Positions 1 through 7,964 of a DNA stretch of 40,277 bases are shown piece after piece. Under the pieces are notes generated by a model. The model was not told where the DNA came from, ran no database searches, and worked only from the letters and a program-made list of their open reading frames with translations. Numbering within the stretch: the stretch's first letter is position 1; each line of letters begins with the position of its first letter. The translations under genes were made by a program, and so were the position numbers. The stretch is from an uncultured Lachnospiraceae bacterium. Its GTDB lineage: Bacteria; Bacillota; Clostridia; Lachnospirales; Lachnospiraceae. The stretch spans positions 1-40,277 of the forward strand of contig USDK01000024.1 in the NCBI GenBank assembly GCA_900553355.1, given 5' to 3'.

Positions 1-50
1 AGTGACAAGTTTTTATTATTTCACTTGTCTACTTAGAAGGGAGCATATCA
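1..50 (+). mobile_element. IS end (probable IS3-like), truncated by window edge
   Basis: Bases 26-50 read TGTCTACTT at one end and finish in CA. They match the reverse complement of 40169-40193 at 19 of 25 positions, and both copies are preceded by AT-rich DNA ending in TTTCAC. TG...CA termini of about 25 bases are usual for IS3-family elements. The IS body would lie to the left, outside the window, so family and orientation cannot be confirmed here. The DNA just outside this end (51-71) resembles half of a REP-like palindrome. Confidence 0.45.
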
Positions 51-57
51 TTTGCGT

Positions 58-130
58 TGGTGTACGTCCCCAATTGCGTTTCAGGGTGTCCCTGATCGTA
101 TTTGACCCTGTCCCCCCTCTTTTGATAGAT
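58..130. repeat. REP-like repeat, left copy (inverted relative to 541-625)
   Basis: It contains GTGTACGTCCCC at 60-71, then a series of TGTCCCT and CCCTGTCCC words. The same words in the same order occur on the opposite strand at 541-600 (TACGTCCCCA, GC-A/G-TTT, TGTCCCT, CCCTGTCCC). The two blocks therefore face each other across the orphan reading frame at 159-482. Such GGGAC-rich intergenic repeats resemble REP/BIME sequences; assignment to a named family is not possible from this window. Confidence 0.5.
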
Positions 131-158
131 TTCATTTGGAGACGGGGAATAGAGAGAG

Positions 159-482
159 TTGCGGAGTTTTGTGGGAATTCTTAGTCCAGTGGCTTTTGTA
201 CGAAAGGGCTTTTTGACAAAATTTAAGGTTGAAGAGTTTGAAGATCAATATATTTACGAATTGGATCGTATAGGACGTTACGGGGCGAAAGAAGTTGAAA
301 ACATATATATGTTTTATCCAGGGTTCAAGGAGATAAGTGTAGAAGGCGCCAGGAAGGGCGACAGACCAAAAGTAAAACAGACAGTCCCATTTCTGTATCA
401 CTGGAAAATGGATAAGGACAACGATGCCTATAAAGTGACGATAGGGAAAGAGAAGTATTACTTTGCATGGCTTTTTAATTAA
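159..482 (+). CDS. Orphan hypothetical reading frame, possibly a gene remnant
   Basis: The 107-residue frame opens with TTG directly after an in-frame stop at 150-152 and has no convincing ribosome site, only GGGGAAT upstream. The product is charged and aromatic-rich (for example the segment ending KEKYYFAWLFN), with no signal peptide or clear membrane segment. I do not recognise a family. It sits between two inverted blocks of REP-like DNA, so it could be cargo or a decayed piece of a mobile unit. A 159-codon frame on the other strand (132-611) overlaps it and looks no better. Expression is doubtful. Confidence 0.3.
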   Translation: MRSFVGILSPVAFVRKGFLTKFKVEEFEDQYIYELDRIGRYGAKEVENIYMFYPGFKEISVEGARKGDRPKVKQTVPFLYHWKMDKDNDAYKVTIGKEKYYFAWLFN

Positions 483-540
483 ATCTTTGGCCAGAAGTCT
501 CATTTTGTCTGCACGGAAATTTTCATACGTGATAGAAAAT

Positions 541-625
541 GACAAAAAGGGACAGGGGATAATGCAAAAAGGGACATAGGGAAATGCGGATGGGGACGTA
601 GCCATGTGCAAAAGTGTACGTCCCC
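541..625. repeat. REP-like repeat, right copy, with palindrome
   Basis: It has two GGGACA words spaced by GCAAAAA-type tracts, then a perfect 9-base inverted repeat, GGGGACGTA at 592-600 and TACGTCCCC at 617-625, around a 16-base loop. The 18 bases at 608-625 are the exact reverse complement of 40145-40162 at the other end of the window, so this is a dispersed repeat and not a local accident. It could fold as a hairpin in RNA or DNA. Confidence 0.6.
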
Positions 626-638
626 ATTAAAACAACTC

Positions 639-694
639 TTGCGAAACACTTCGTAACATGATATACTCCTTCTAAAATGATTATTTTAGGAGGA
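639..694 (+). promoter_or_regulatory. Promoter and palindromic leader of the CNNM gene
   Basis: A -35 TTGCGA (639-644) and -10 TATACT (662-667) are 17 bases apart. Just downstream is a perfect inverted repeat, CTAAAAT at 672-678 and ATTTTAG at 683-689 with a GATT loop. Its right arm runs into the TAGGAGGAG ribosome site (686-694). It could be an operator near the transcription start or an RNA hairpin that partly hides the ribosome site. Confidence 0.6.
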
Positions 695-704
695 GTTATT
701 AATT

Positions 705-2042
705 ATGGACGCAGACCCTGCGGGGACTAGTATTATTTTCACTTTAGTGCTGCTGTTGTTTTTTACTTTGATGAATGCTTATTTTGCCGGAGCTGAGATG
801 GCGGTGGTATCCGTTAATAAGACGAGGATACATACGCTGGCGGCAGAAGGAAATAAGAAGGCGAAACTGATCGAGGGCTTATTTGAAGACTCGACCAAAT
901 TTTTGTCTACGATTCAGGTGGCGATTACCTTTGCCGGATTCTATTCCAGTGCATCCGCGGCTGCCGGACTGGCGCCGTATGTGGCGGAGTGGCTGCAGAA
1001 TCTGGGTATTCCATACAGCAGCGGAATCGCGAGGAACGGTCTGACTTTGATTTTGATGTTTTTTAATCTGGTGTTTGGTGAGCTGGTGCCAAAGCGGATT
1101 GCGCTTCAGAAAGCGGAAGCTTTTTCCATGCTGACGGTGATGCCGATCCACTATATTTCTATCGTACTGTCACCATTTATCAAGCTGCTTTCCGTATCTA
1201 CCAAGCTGGTTTTAAAGGCTCTTCATATGAAGACGGAGGACCAGGAAGAAGCGGTGACGGAAGAGGAGATCAAGGCACTTCTGAAAATGGGAAATGAAAC
1301 CGGTACCTTTGATGATGAGGAACGGGAAATGATTGATTCTGTTTTCGCATTTGATGACCGGACAGCAAGGGAGCTTATGGTTCCAAGAAGAGATGTATTC
1401 ACGCTGGATATAGACGAGCCGTTTGACGAGATGATCGATGAGATCCTGGAGTCCAGACATTCCCGGATTCCGGTATATGAAGAGAATATCGACAATATCA
1501 TCGGCGTTTTATATGTGAAAGACGTGATGATCGAGCTCAGGAAGTCCCATACGGCAAAGATGGATATCCGGAACATGCTTCACAAAGCATTCTTCGTACC
1601 GGAGACCAAAGAGGCGGATGCCCTGTTCCGTGAGATGCAGAAGGCGAGAAAGCGGATGGCGATCCTGGTGGATGAGTACGGCGGTTTTTCCGGTATCGTG
1701 ACCATCGAGGATCTGGTCGAGGAGATTATGGGCGATATCAATGAAGAATATGACGAAGTTGAGCCGGAGATCGTACAAGTAGATGAAAATACCTATCTTC
1801 TGGACGGAGGCATCCAGATCTGGGATCTGAATGAAGAACTGGAGCTGAATCTGGAGACGGAAAATTATGATACACTGTCGGGATATCTGATGGAACAGTT
1901 GGGATATATCCCGGCCGAAGGCGGCAAAGACGTGGTGGAGATCAAGGAGGATGGTCTTACTTTTGTGGTGGAAGAGGTCAAAGATAAGCGAATCACAAAG
2001 GTGCGTCTCTATATCGAACCGCCGGCAAAAGAAGAGGAATAA
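705..2042 (+). CDS. CNNM/CorC-HlyC family membrane protein (hemolysin-like, CBS domains)
   Basis: The 445-residue protein has the three-part layout of this family. Residues 1 to about 190 are a DUF21/CNNM membrane domain with several hydrophobic segments and the family words AYFAGAEMAVVSVNKTR and FGELVPKRIAL. Residues about 205-340 hold paired CBS domains (RELMVPRRDV, SRIPVYEE, RMAILVDEYGG). The last 90 residues are a CorC_HlyC transporter-associated domain. Family members are linked to magnesium or other divalent cation export; the hemolysin name is historical. The start ATG has an AGGAGG site 10 bases upstream and the gene ends in a strong terminator, so it looks monocistronic. Confidence 0.9.
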   Translation: MDADPAGTSIIFTLVLLLFFTLMNAYFAGAEMAVVSVNKTRIHTLAAEGNKKAKLIEGLFEDSTKFLSTIQVAITFAGFYSSASAAAGLAPYVAEWLQNLGIPYSSGIARNGLTLILMFFNLVFGELVPKRIALQKAEAFSMLTVMPIHYISIVLSPFIKLLSVSTKLVLKALHMKTEDQEEAVTEEEIKALLKMGNETGTFDDEEREMIDSVFAFDDRTARELMVPRRDVFTLDIDEPFDEMIDEILESRHSRIPVYEENIDNIIGVLYVKDVMIELRKSHTAKMDIRNMLHKAFFVPETKEADALFREMQKARKRMAILVDEYGGFSGIVTIEDLVEEIMGDINEEYDEVEPEIVQVDENTYLLDGGIQIWDLNEELELNLETENYDTLSGYLMEQLGYIPAEGGKDVVEIKEDGLTFVVEEVKDKRITKVRLYIEPPAKEEE

Positions 2043-2051
2043 AGAAAAAGA

Positions 2052-2105
2052 AAGAGACAACATTTTGCAATTCAAAAAAAGGATTGCAAAATGTTGTTTT
2101 CTCTT
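2052..2105 (+). terminator. Rho-independent terminator after the CNNM gene
   Basis: A perfect 14-base stem, CAACATTTTGCAAT at 2058-2071 with its complement at 2083-2096, is followed by TTTTCTCTT. The right arm also contains the -35 of the next promoter. Confidence 0.85.
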
Positions 2106-2122
2106 AAAAGGCATTTTATAAT
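2094..2122 (+). promoter_or_regulatory. Promoter of the ABC transporter gene
   Basis: -35 TTGTTT (2094-2099) and -10 TATAAT (2117-2122) are separated by 17 bases. The -35 lies in the 3' arm and tail of the preceding terminator. Confidence 0.55.
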
Positions 2123-2158
2123 AAACCATGTAATAAGGCAGAAAAAGGGGAGACAATC

Positions 2159-5100
2159 ATGCTTCAGATCAGACATATCTGTAAAGAATACCGGACGGGC
2201 AGTCTGGTGCAGAAAGCACTGGATGATGTGAGCCTGAATTTGCGGGACAATGAGTTTGTCGCAATCCTGGGCCCCAGCGGCTCGGGAAAGACAACGCTTT
2301 TGAATATTATCGGAGGGCTGGACCGTTATGACAGCGGCGATCTGATCATCAACGGGATATCCACCAGAGAGTATAAGGACCGGGACTGGGATTCCTACCG
2401 GAATCACACGATCGGGTTTGTGTTTCAAAGCTATAATCTGATCCCTCATCAGACCATATTGTCAAATGTGGAGCTGGCCCTTACGATCTCAGGGATCGAT
2501 AAGGCAGAGAGGGTACGCAGGGCCAGGGAAGCGCTGGAGGAAGTGGGGCTGGGAGAACAGATCCACAAGAAGCCCAATCAATTGTCGGGCGGACAGATGC
2601 AGCGTGTTGCCATCGCAAGAGCGCTGGTAAACGACCCGGATATCCTTCTGGCAGATGAGCCTACGGGAGCGCTGGACAGTGATACCAGCGTGCAGGTCAT
2701 GGATCTGTTAAAGGAAGTGGCCAGAGATCGTCTGGTGGTGATGGTGACCCACAACCCGGAGCTGGCGCAGCAGTATGCCACCAGGATCGTAAACTTAAGA
2801 GACGGAAAGATCCGTTCGGATTCGGATGCTTTTGAGATTGACGAGACCGAAATGAAAGAGCCGGAGCACAAAAACATGGGAAAATCTTCCATGTCCTTCC
2901 TGACGGCTCTGGCATTGAGCTTTAACAATTTAAAAACCAAGAAGGCAAGGACTCTTCTAACCTCTTTTGCCGGATCTATCGGAATCATCGGGATTGCATT
3001 GATACTGGCGCTGTCCACCGGCGTCAATGCCTATATTCAGTCTATCGAGGAGGAAACTCTGTCGGAGTATCCTCTGCAGATACAGAGTGCAGGCTTTGAC
3101 CTGACTTCTATGATGATGACGGACGATTCCCAGGAAAAGTCCGAAAAGGATAAGGGCGATGTCAGCGTGATCCAGATGGTGACCGACATGTTTTCCAGCA
3201 TGGATTCCAATGACCTGAAGTCGCTGAAGTCCTATCTGGACAGCGGCGAAAGTGACATTGACAAGTATACCAATGCGATCGAATATTCCTACAATGTAAC
3301 CCCTCAGATCTATCTGCAGGAAGAAGACGGAGTCCGGCAGGTACATCCGGATAATTCCTTTGCAGCAATGGGTATCAGTTCCAGCAACAGCTCCAACAGC
3401 ATGATGTCCTCTATGATGAGCACGGATATGTTCTATGAGATGCCGGAAGATACGGATCTTTATGAAGGGCAGTACGATGTGAAGGCCGGAAGGTGGCCGG
3501 AAAACTATAATGAGTGTGTAGTGGTTCTGACGCCGGGCGGAAGTATCAGTGACTTTTTGCTGTATACACTGGGGCTCAGAGATGAAGAAGAACTGGAACG
3601 GATGGTGCAGCAATTTGTCAATGAGGAAACCATTGAGGTACCGGATAAAATCCGGGATTATTCTTATGATGAAATCCTGGGTGTCAGGTTCAAGCTGGTA
3701 AACAGCAGCGATTATTACACCTATGATGAGCAGTATCAGGTGTGGCGCGACAAGAGGGACGATACGGCATATATGGAGAATCTGGCAGAGAACGGCGAGG
3801 ACATGGAGATTGTGGGAATCGTAAAGCCCTCTGAAGATGCAAATGGGACGCTCCTGACAACAGGAATCGGATATCTGCCGTCTCTGACAAAACATGTGGT
3901 AGAAAAGGCAGCCGGCAGCGAGATCGTTCAGAAGCAGCTGGAGAATCCACAGGTCAATGTATTTACCAACGAGCCTTTTGGTGCAGAAAGCGATGAAAAT
4001 GAATTTGATACAGGATCCCTCTTTACTGTAGATGAAGAGGCGCTGCAGAAGGCCTTTCAGTTTGATGACAGCGCGTTGTCCGGTTCCTTTGATTTCTCCA
4101 GCGCTTTCGGACAGGCGGCAGGTACCATGGATCTGTCCGGTATGGTGGATCTTAGCGGAATTTCTATCCAGCTTCCAGAGACGCCGGATTTGAATATGAG
4201 CGAGCTGATGCAGGGAGTAGATATCTCTGTTTCCCAGGAGGGAATGGAAAGCCTGATCTCGGATCTGATGAATGGATACCAGAATTACCAGCAGTCAAAT
4301 CCGGGAGCAGGATATAAGGAGCTGACAGACGATTTTACAGAGTTTCTGAATACAGATGTGGCGAAGGCGATTATCAAGGAAAATGTGGACAAGATTGTAG
4401 CCGAAGGCGGAGAAGTGCTGACCAGCGAGCAGCTCCAGAAACTGGCGAGTGACTTGATACAGGGATACCGGGAGTATGCGGCAGAGTTTGGAAAGACAGA
4501 TCCGGACGATATCACAGCACATTTCCAGGAATATCTGTCCTCTTCGGAGGCGCAGGGGATCCTGTCCAGCGGTCTTGTGGGGATGGTCGACACGACAGGG
4601 GTAGAAGAGCAGATTTCCGGCGCACTGAAAGGATATCTGACCCAGTCTCTTTCTGCTTACACGGGTACCATGGCACAGGCACTGGAGACCCAGATCAGTT
4701 CTGCCATGCAGCAGATGATGCAGCAGCTGGCGTCGGGAATGCAGGGCGCCATGACTCAGGCCATGAGACAGATCGGAAATAGTCTTCAGAATGCCATGAA
4801 TATCGATGCAGACGCATTTGCGGATGCTTTCCAGATGAATATGGATGCAGAAGATCTGACAGAACTGATGATGTCCATGTCTCAGACGGAGACGGCATCC
4901 TATGAGAATAACCTGAGAGATCTGGGATATGCAGACTTTTCTGAACCAAGCGGCATTGATATTTATCCAAAGGATTTTGAGGCCAAGGAACAGGTGGTAA
5001 ATATCCTGGACAATTATAATGCACAGATGGAAGAAGAAGGGAAGGATGAGCAGGTCATCACGTATACAGATATGGTAGGTGCTCTGATGTCTTCGGTTAC

Positions 5101-5521
5101 GACGATTATTGATACCATCAGTTACGTGCTGATCGCATTTGTATCTATTTCCCTTATCGTATCCTCGATCATGATCGGGGTCATCACCTATATCAGTGTC
5201 CTGGAGCGCAGAAAGGAGATCGGAATTCTGAGAGCCATCGGTGCGTCAAAGGGTAATATTTCTCAGGTGTTTAATGCGGAGACAGTGATCATCGGATTCT
5301 GTGCCGGATTGATTGGAATTATCATTTCCCTGCTGCTTCTGATACCGGGAAATGCGCTGATCCATTATCTGGCAGGAACGAATGATGTAAGCGCCGTACT
5401 TCCGGTGGGACCAGCGGTAATATTAATCTTGCTAAGTGTCGTACTGACTCTGATCGGAGGATTGATACCTTCCAGAAAGGCGGCAAAGAGCGATCCAGTA
5501 ACAGCGCTGCGGACAGAGTAA
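2159..5521 (+). CDS. ABC transporter, ATPase fused to FtsX/MacB-type permease
   Basis: This is a 1120-residue fusion. Residues 1 to about 225 are a LolD/MacB-type ATPase: Walker A GPSGSGKTT (38-46), signature LSGGQ (142-146), Walker B ending in ADEPT (D166, E167) and switch histidine H198. A first membrane helix follows at about 262-290 and three more lie at about 995-1115, with the FtsX words RRKEIGILRAIGA and PSRKAAKSDPVTALR. Between them is a very long (about 700 residues) presumed extracellular region, much larger than in typical MacB. It contains two copies of a roughly 50-residue segment 63 residues apart (S701 and S764) and a Met/Gln/Ala-rich helical part. The substrate is unknown; lipid, peptide or antibiotic export is possible. 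A GGGGAGA site precedes the ATG. Confidence 0.9.
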   Translation: MLQIRHICKEYRTGSLVQKALDDVSLNLRDNEFVAILGPSGSGKTTLLNIIGGLDRYDSGDLIINGISTREYKDRDWDSYRNHTIGFVFQSYNLIPHQTILSNVELALTISGIDKAERVRRAREALEEVGLGEQIHKKPNQLSGGQMQRVAIARALVNDPDILLADEPTGALDSDTSVQVMDLLKEVARDRLVVMVTHNPELAQQYATRIVNLRDGKIRSDSDAFEIDETEMKEPEHKNMGKSSMSFLTALALSFNNLKTKKARTLLTSFAGSIGIIGIALILALSTGVNAYIQSIEEETLSEYPLQIQSAGFDLTSMMMTDDSQEKSEKDKGDVSVIQMVTDMFSSMDSNDLKSLKSYLDSGESDIDKYTNAIEYSYNVTPQIYLQEEDGVRQVHPDNSFAAMGISSSNSSNSMMSSMMSTDMFYEMPEDTDLYEGQYDVKAGRWPENYNECVVVLTPGGSISDFLLYTLGLRDEEELERMVQQFVNEETIEVPDKIRDYSYDEILGVRFKLVNSSDYYTYDEQYQVWRDKRDDTAYMENLAENGEDMEIVGIVKPSEDANGTLLTTGIGYLPSLTKHVVEKAAGSEIVQKQLENPQVNVFTNEPFGAESDENEFDTGSLFTVDEEALQKAFQFDDSALSGSFDFSSAFGQAAGTMDLSGMVDLSGISIQLPETPDLNMSELMQGVDISVSQEGMESLISDLMNGYQNYQQSNPGAGYKELTDDFTEFLNTDVAKAIIKENVDKIVAEGGEVLTSEQLQKLASDLIQGYREYAAEFGKTDPDDITAHFQEYLSSSEAQGILSSGLVGMVDTTGVEEQISGALKGYLTQSLSAYTGTMAQALETQISSAMQQMMQQLASGMQGAMTQAMRQIGNSLQNAMNIDADAFADAFQMNMDAEDLTELMMSMSQTETASYENNLRDLGYADFSEPSGIDIYPKDFEAKEQVVNILDNYNAQMEEEGKDEQVITYTDMVGALMSSVTTIIDTISYVLIAFVSISLIVSSIMIGVITYISVLERRKEIGILRAIGASKGNISQVFNAETVIIGFCAGLIGIIISLLLLIPGNALIHYLAGTNDVSAVLPVGPAVILILLSVVLTLIGGLIPSRKAAKSDPVTALRTE

Positions 5522-5560
5522 ATGTTTTTTGGTTTCATGTGGAGAAAGGATGAGAGAAAG

Positions 5561-6430
5561 ATGGAATACGAAGGTCAGATTTGTCGTGCACCTATGGAGC
5601 GGGCTTCCTTTATGCTGCCGGTGATGGTGGGATGTACCTACAACCGCTGTAAGTTCTGCGATCTTTTTAAACACCTGAAGTATCGGGAGATTCCGCTTGA
5701 ACAGGTGGAGAAGGAGATGAAACGGGTAAGAGCGGCAGGAGGAAATCCCCGGAAAGTTTTTCTGGGAGACGGGAATGCATTCTCGCTTCCTGCATCCAGG
5801 CTGAAAGAGATCCTTAAGATGATCCGGGAATATTTTCCCGGATGCGAGAGCGTCAATATGGATGCGACGGTGACCAGTATCCTGCAGAAGTCAGAAGAAG
5901 AACTGAAAGAACTCTGTGAAGGAGGCATCCGGCATCTGTATATCGGGATTGAGAGCGGACTGGATGACGTGCTGAGATTTATGGATAAAGATCACAGCCT
6001 GCAGGAAGCATATGAGGCTGTCAGTCGTCTTCAACGGGCGGGGCTTATTTTTGACGCCCACATCATGACCGGTGTGGCAGGAAAGGGAAGAGGCATAGAA
6101 AATGCAGATGCCCTTGCGAAATTTTTCAATGAAACCAGGCCAAAGCATATTGTCAACTTTTCCATGTTCCTGCACCGGAAGGTGAGCCTCTGGCAGGAAA
6201 TCCAGAAAGGAACCTTCATTCCGGCAGATGAACTGGAAAATCTCAAGGAGGAACGTTATCTGCTGGAGCATCTGGAGGCGGCAGACGAGATCAGTTATGA
6301 TGGGTTCCATGATTTTATCGAGTTTCGTGTCCGCGGCCGTCTTCCAGAGGACCGGGAGAAGATGCTGGCAAAGCTTGACGAAGCTGTTGAAAAGCAGATG
6401 GGATGTGGAACGACTGCATTTGTGGGATAA
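5561..6430 (+). CDS. Radical SAM protein
   Basis: The 289-residue protein has a cysteine cluster at C25, C30 and C33 (GCTYNRCKFC) that should bind the 4Fe-4S cluster. The spacing is C-x4-C-x2-C and not the classic C-x3-C-x2-C. Later words such as GIESGLDDVLRFMDK and HIMTGVAGKGRG fit the Elp3/HemN-like radical SAM barrel. The reaction cannot be told. I chose ATG 5561, behind GGAGAAAGG; the frame is open back to an ATG at 5522, next to the ABC transporter stop codon. It is 39 bases downstream of that gene with no terminator between, so co-transcription is likely. Confidence 0.8.
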   Translation: MEYEGQICRAPMERASFMLPVMVGCTYNRCKFCDLFKHLKYREIPLEQVEKEMKRVRAAGGNPRKVFLGDGNAFSLPASRLKEILKMIREYFPGCESVNMDATVTSILQKSEEELKELCEGGIRHLYIGIESGLDDVLRFMDKDHSLQEAYEAVSRLQRAGLIFDAHIMTGVAGKGRGIENADALAKFFNETRPKHIVNFSMFLHRKVSLWQEIQKGTFIPADELENLKEERYLLEHLEAADEISYDGFHDFIEFRVRGRLPEDREKMLAKLDEAVEKQMGCGTTAFVG

Positions 6431-6459
6431 ATTTCCAGCCTGTTGAGCTGTTTATCAAA

Positions 6460-6488
6460 TTGACTTTCATTTTTTTATATGCTAGAGT
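6460..6488 (+). promoter_or_regulatory. Promoter of the MATE gene leader
   Basis: -35 TTGACT (6460-6465), a 17-base spacer and -10 TAGAGT (6483-6488). The predicted start near 6495 would give a leader of about 145 bases before the MATE gene. Confidence 0.55.
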
Positions 6489-6503
6489 ATATGCGAAATC
6501 AAT

Positions 6504-6554
6504 ATGGATAAGCTGTGGATATCGTCATCGGATGGTATTTGGTCGGGAGCTTAA
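6504..6554 (+). CDS. Candidate 16-residue leader peptide upstream of MATE gene
   Basis: The frame encodes MDKLWISSSDGIWSGA. It starts about 9 bases after the predicted transcription start and its TAA stop (6552-6554) lies inside the left arm of the following terminator. There is no Shine-Dalgarno site, so it would have to start as a nearly leaderless message. The placement matches ribosome-mediated attenuators of resistance genes, but nothing here proves translation. Confidence 0.3.
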   Translation: MDKLWISSSDGIWSGA

Positions 6555-6600
6555 GTCTACTCCGTAGATCTTTGAAGGAGCAGGCTTAAGCTCCTTTTTG
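6545..6600 (+). terminator. Leader terminator (candidate attenuator) before MATE gene
   Basis: A perfect 10-base stem, GGAGCTTAAG (6546-6555) with CTTAAGCTCC (6585-6594), is followed by five T. The loop holds a smaller TCTAC/GTAGA hairpin. Because it lies between the promoter and the MATE start codon it would stop transcription early unless relieved. TAAGCT at 6509-6514 can pair with AGCTTA at 6548-6553 and could act as an antiterminator. Confidence 0.65.
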
Positions 6601-6638
6601 TTACAGTTAGCTTTGGGTAGATAAGAGGAGGCATATCT

Positions 6639-7964
6639 ATGAAAATCATGAAATATGACTTTTGGAATTATGTATCCCTTGGTATTCTGGGAATGCTTGG
6701 CTCGGCAGGAACCATTCTGACAGATGCCTATTTTGTTTCTGACAGATTAGGGGCAGCCGGACTGGCCGCAATGAATCTTTCAATCTGTATGTTCGGCCTG
6801 ATGAATGGAACGGGATTGTTGTTTGGGATAGGAGGCGCGACACGATATACGATACTGAAAGTAAAAGGATATGATGGCGCCGCGGATCAGTCTTTTGTAT
6901 TATCTTTTTTTACAGCACTGGCGCTGGGAATTCTATATGCAGTTATCGGACTATTATTTTCCAAACAGATAGCGTATGTGCTGGGAGCAGACAGCGAAAC
7001 AATCGCAATGTGTGATGTCTATTTAAAGACAATATTACTTTTTGCACCGACATTCGTGGTCAATCATCTCCTGATGGTGTTTATCCGCAATGACGGCAGT
7101 CCGAATCTGTCCATGACGGCTATGATGATGGGAAGTATTGCAAATATTATTCTGGATTATGTATTTATGTATCCATTGAAAATGGGACTTTTCGGAGCGG
7201 CGCTTGCGACCGGACTTGGAGCTCTGGTCGGAATTGCCATATCAAGTCTTCGCTTTTTGTCCGGGAAAAGCCAGCTTCACTTTGTTGCTGCCAGGATCAA
7301 TGTAAAAGAAATAGGAAGGATCATATCATTAGGGGGAGCGGCTTTTATTACAGAATTATCCTCAAGCATTGTAATCGTTGTTTTCAATCTGTTGATCTTA
7401 AAGATAGCAGGAAATGTGGGAGTTGCAGCCTACGGAATTGTTGCGAATCTCGCGCTGATGGCGCTGGCGGTTATGAATGGGATTGCGCAAGGGATACAGC
7501 CGCTTGTCAGCAAAATGTATGGAAAAGGAGAAACCAGTACGGCGAAAAAACTTTACCACACGGGCCTTGTCCTGGCTTTTAGTATTGGTTTTGTCGTGTT
7601 CCTTTCTTCATCCGTGTCTGCAGCCGTTCTGGTCCGGTGCTTTAACGGGGAAGGAAACATTGTTTTACAGGGGATGGCTGAGGAGGGACTCAAGCTGTAT
7701 TTCATCGGTTTTCTGTTTGTCGGATATAATTACCTTACCGCTTCCTTTTTCAGTGCGACAGAAAAACCAGGACAATCATTTGCGGTTGCCGTTTTCCGGG
7801 GGCTTATCGGCATAATAGCAGTGGCAGTCATCTTAGCTGATTATTTAGGAATGACGGGGATATGGCTGGCTTTTTCAGTTGTAGAAATTATTACGGTCGT
7901 TATGTGCATGATCTTTAAATTTGATTATCAAAAACTTGCATTTACTTTTTCATTTAATCAATGA
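6639..7964 (+). CDS. MATE family multidrug efflux transporter
   Basis: The 441-residue polytopic membrane protein has about 12 hydrophobic segments in two similar halves. Near the N-terminus is the MATE-type stretch TILTDAYFVSDRLGAAGLAAMN, broken here as TILTDAYFVSDRLG plus AAGLAAMN, and the second half has GIVANLALMALAVMNGIAQG. Family members expel cationic drugs or metabolites using Na+ or H+ gradients; the substrate here is unknown. AGAGGAGG lies 7 bases before the ATG. The gene is preceded by a leader with a possible attenuator, which suggests induction by a ribosome-affecting or other small molecule (inference). It is only distantly similar to the other MATE protein at 26670. Confidence 0.88.
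   Translation: MKIMKYDFWNYVSLGILGMLGSAGTILTDAYFVSDRLGAAGLAAMNLSICMFGLMNGTGLLFGIGGATRYTILKVKGYDGAADQSFVLSFFTALALGILYAVIGLLFSKQIAYVLGADSETIAMCDVYLKTILLFAPTFVVNHLLMVFIRNDGSPNLSMTAMMMGSIANIILDYVFMYPLKMGLFGAALATGLGALVGIAISSLRFLSGKSQLHFVAARINVKEIGRIISLGGAAFITELSSSIVIVVFNLLILKIAGNVGVAAYGIVANLALMALAVMNGIAQGIQPLVSKMYGKGETSTAKKLYHTGLVLAFSIGFVVFLSSSVSAAVLVRCFNGEGNIVLQGMAEEGLKLYFIGFLFVGYNYLTASFFSATEKPGQSFAVAVFRGLIGIIAVAVILADYLGMTGIWLAFSVVEIITVVMCMIFKFDYQKLAFTFSFNQ

Noticed and set aside
132..611. 159-codon minus-strand frame
   Set aside because: No ribosome site, overlaps the repeat blocks at its 5' end, and the product is not family-like; probably chance.
2957..3895. 312-codon minus-strand frame opposite the ABC transporter
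   Set aside because: Antisense shadow; the plus strand has clear ATPase and permease motifs.
6489..6600. Known metabolite riboswitch before the MATE gene
   Set aside because: I could not match the leader to a known class such as guanidine, preQ1 or yybP-ykoY. The leader peptide plus terminator explains it better.
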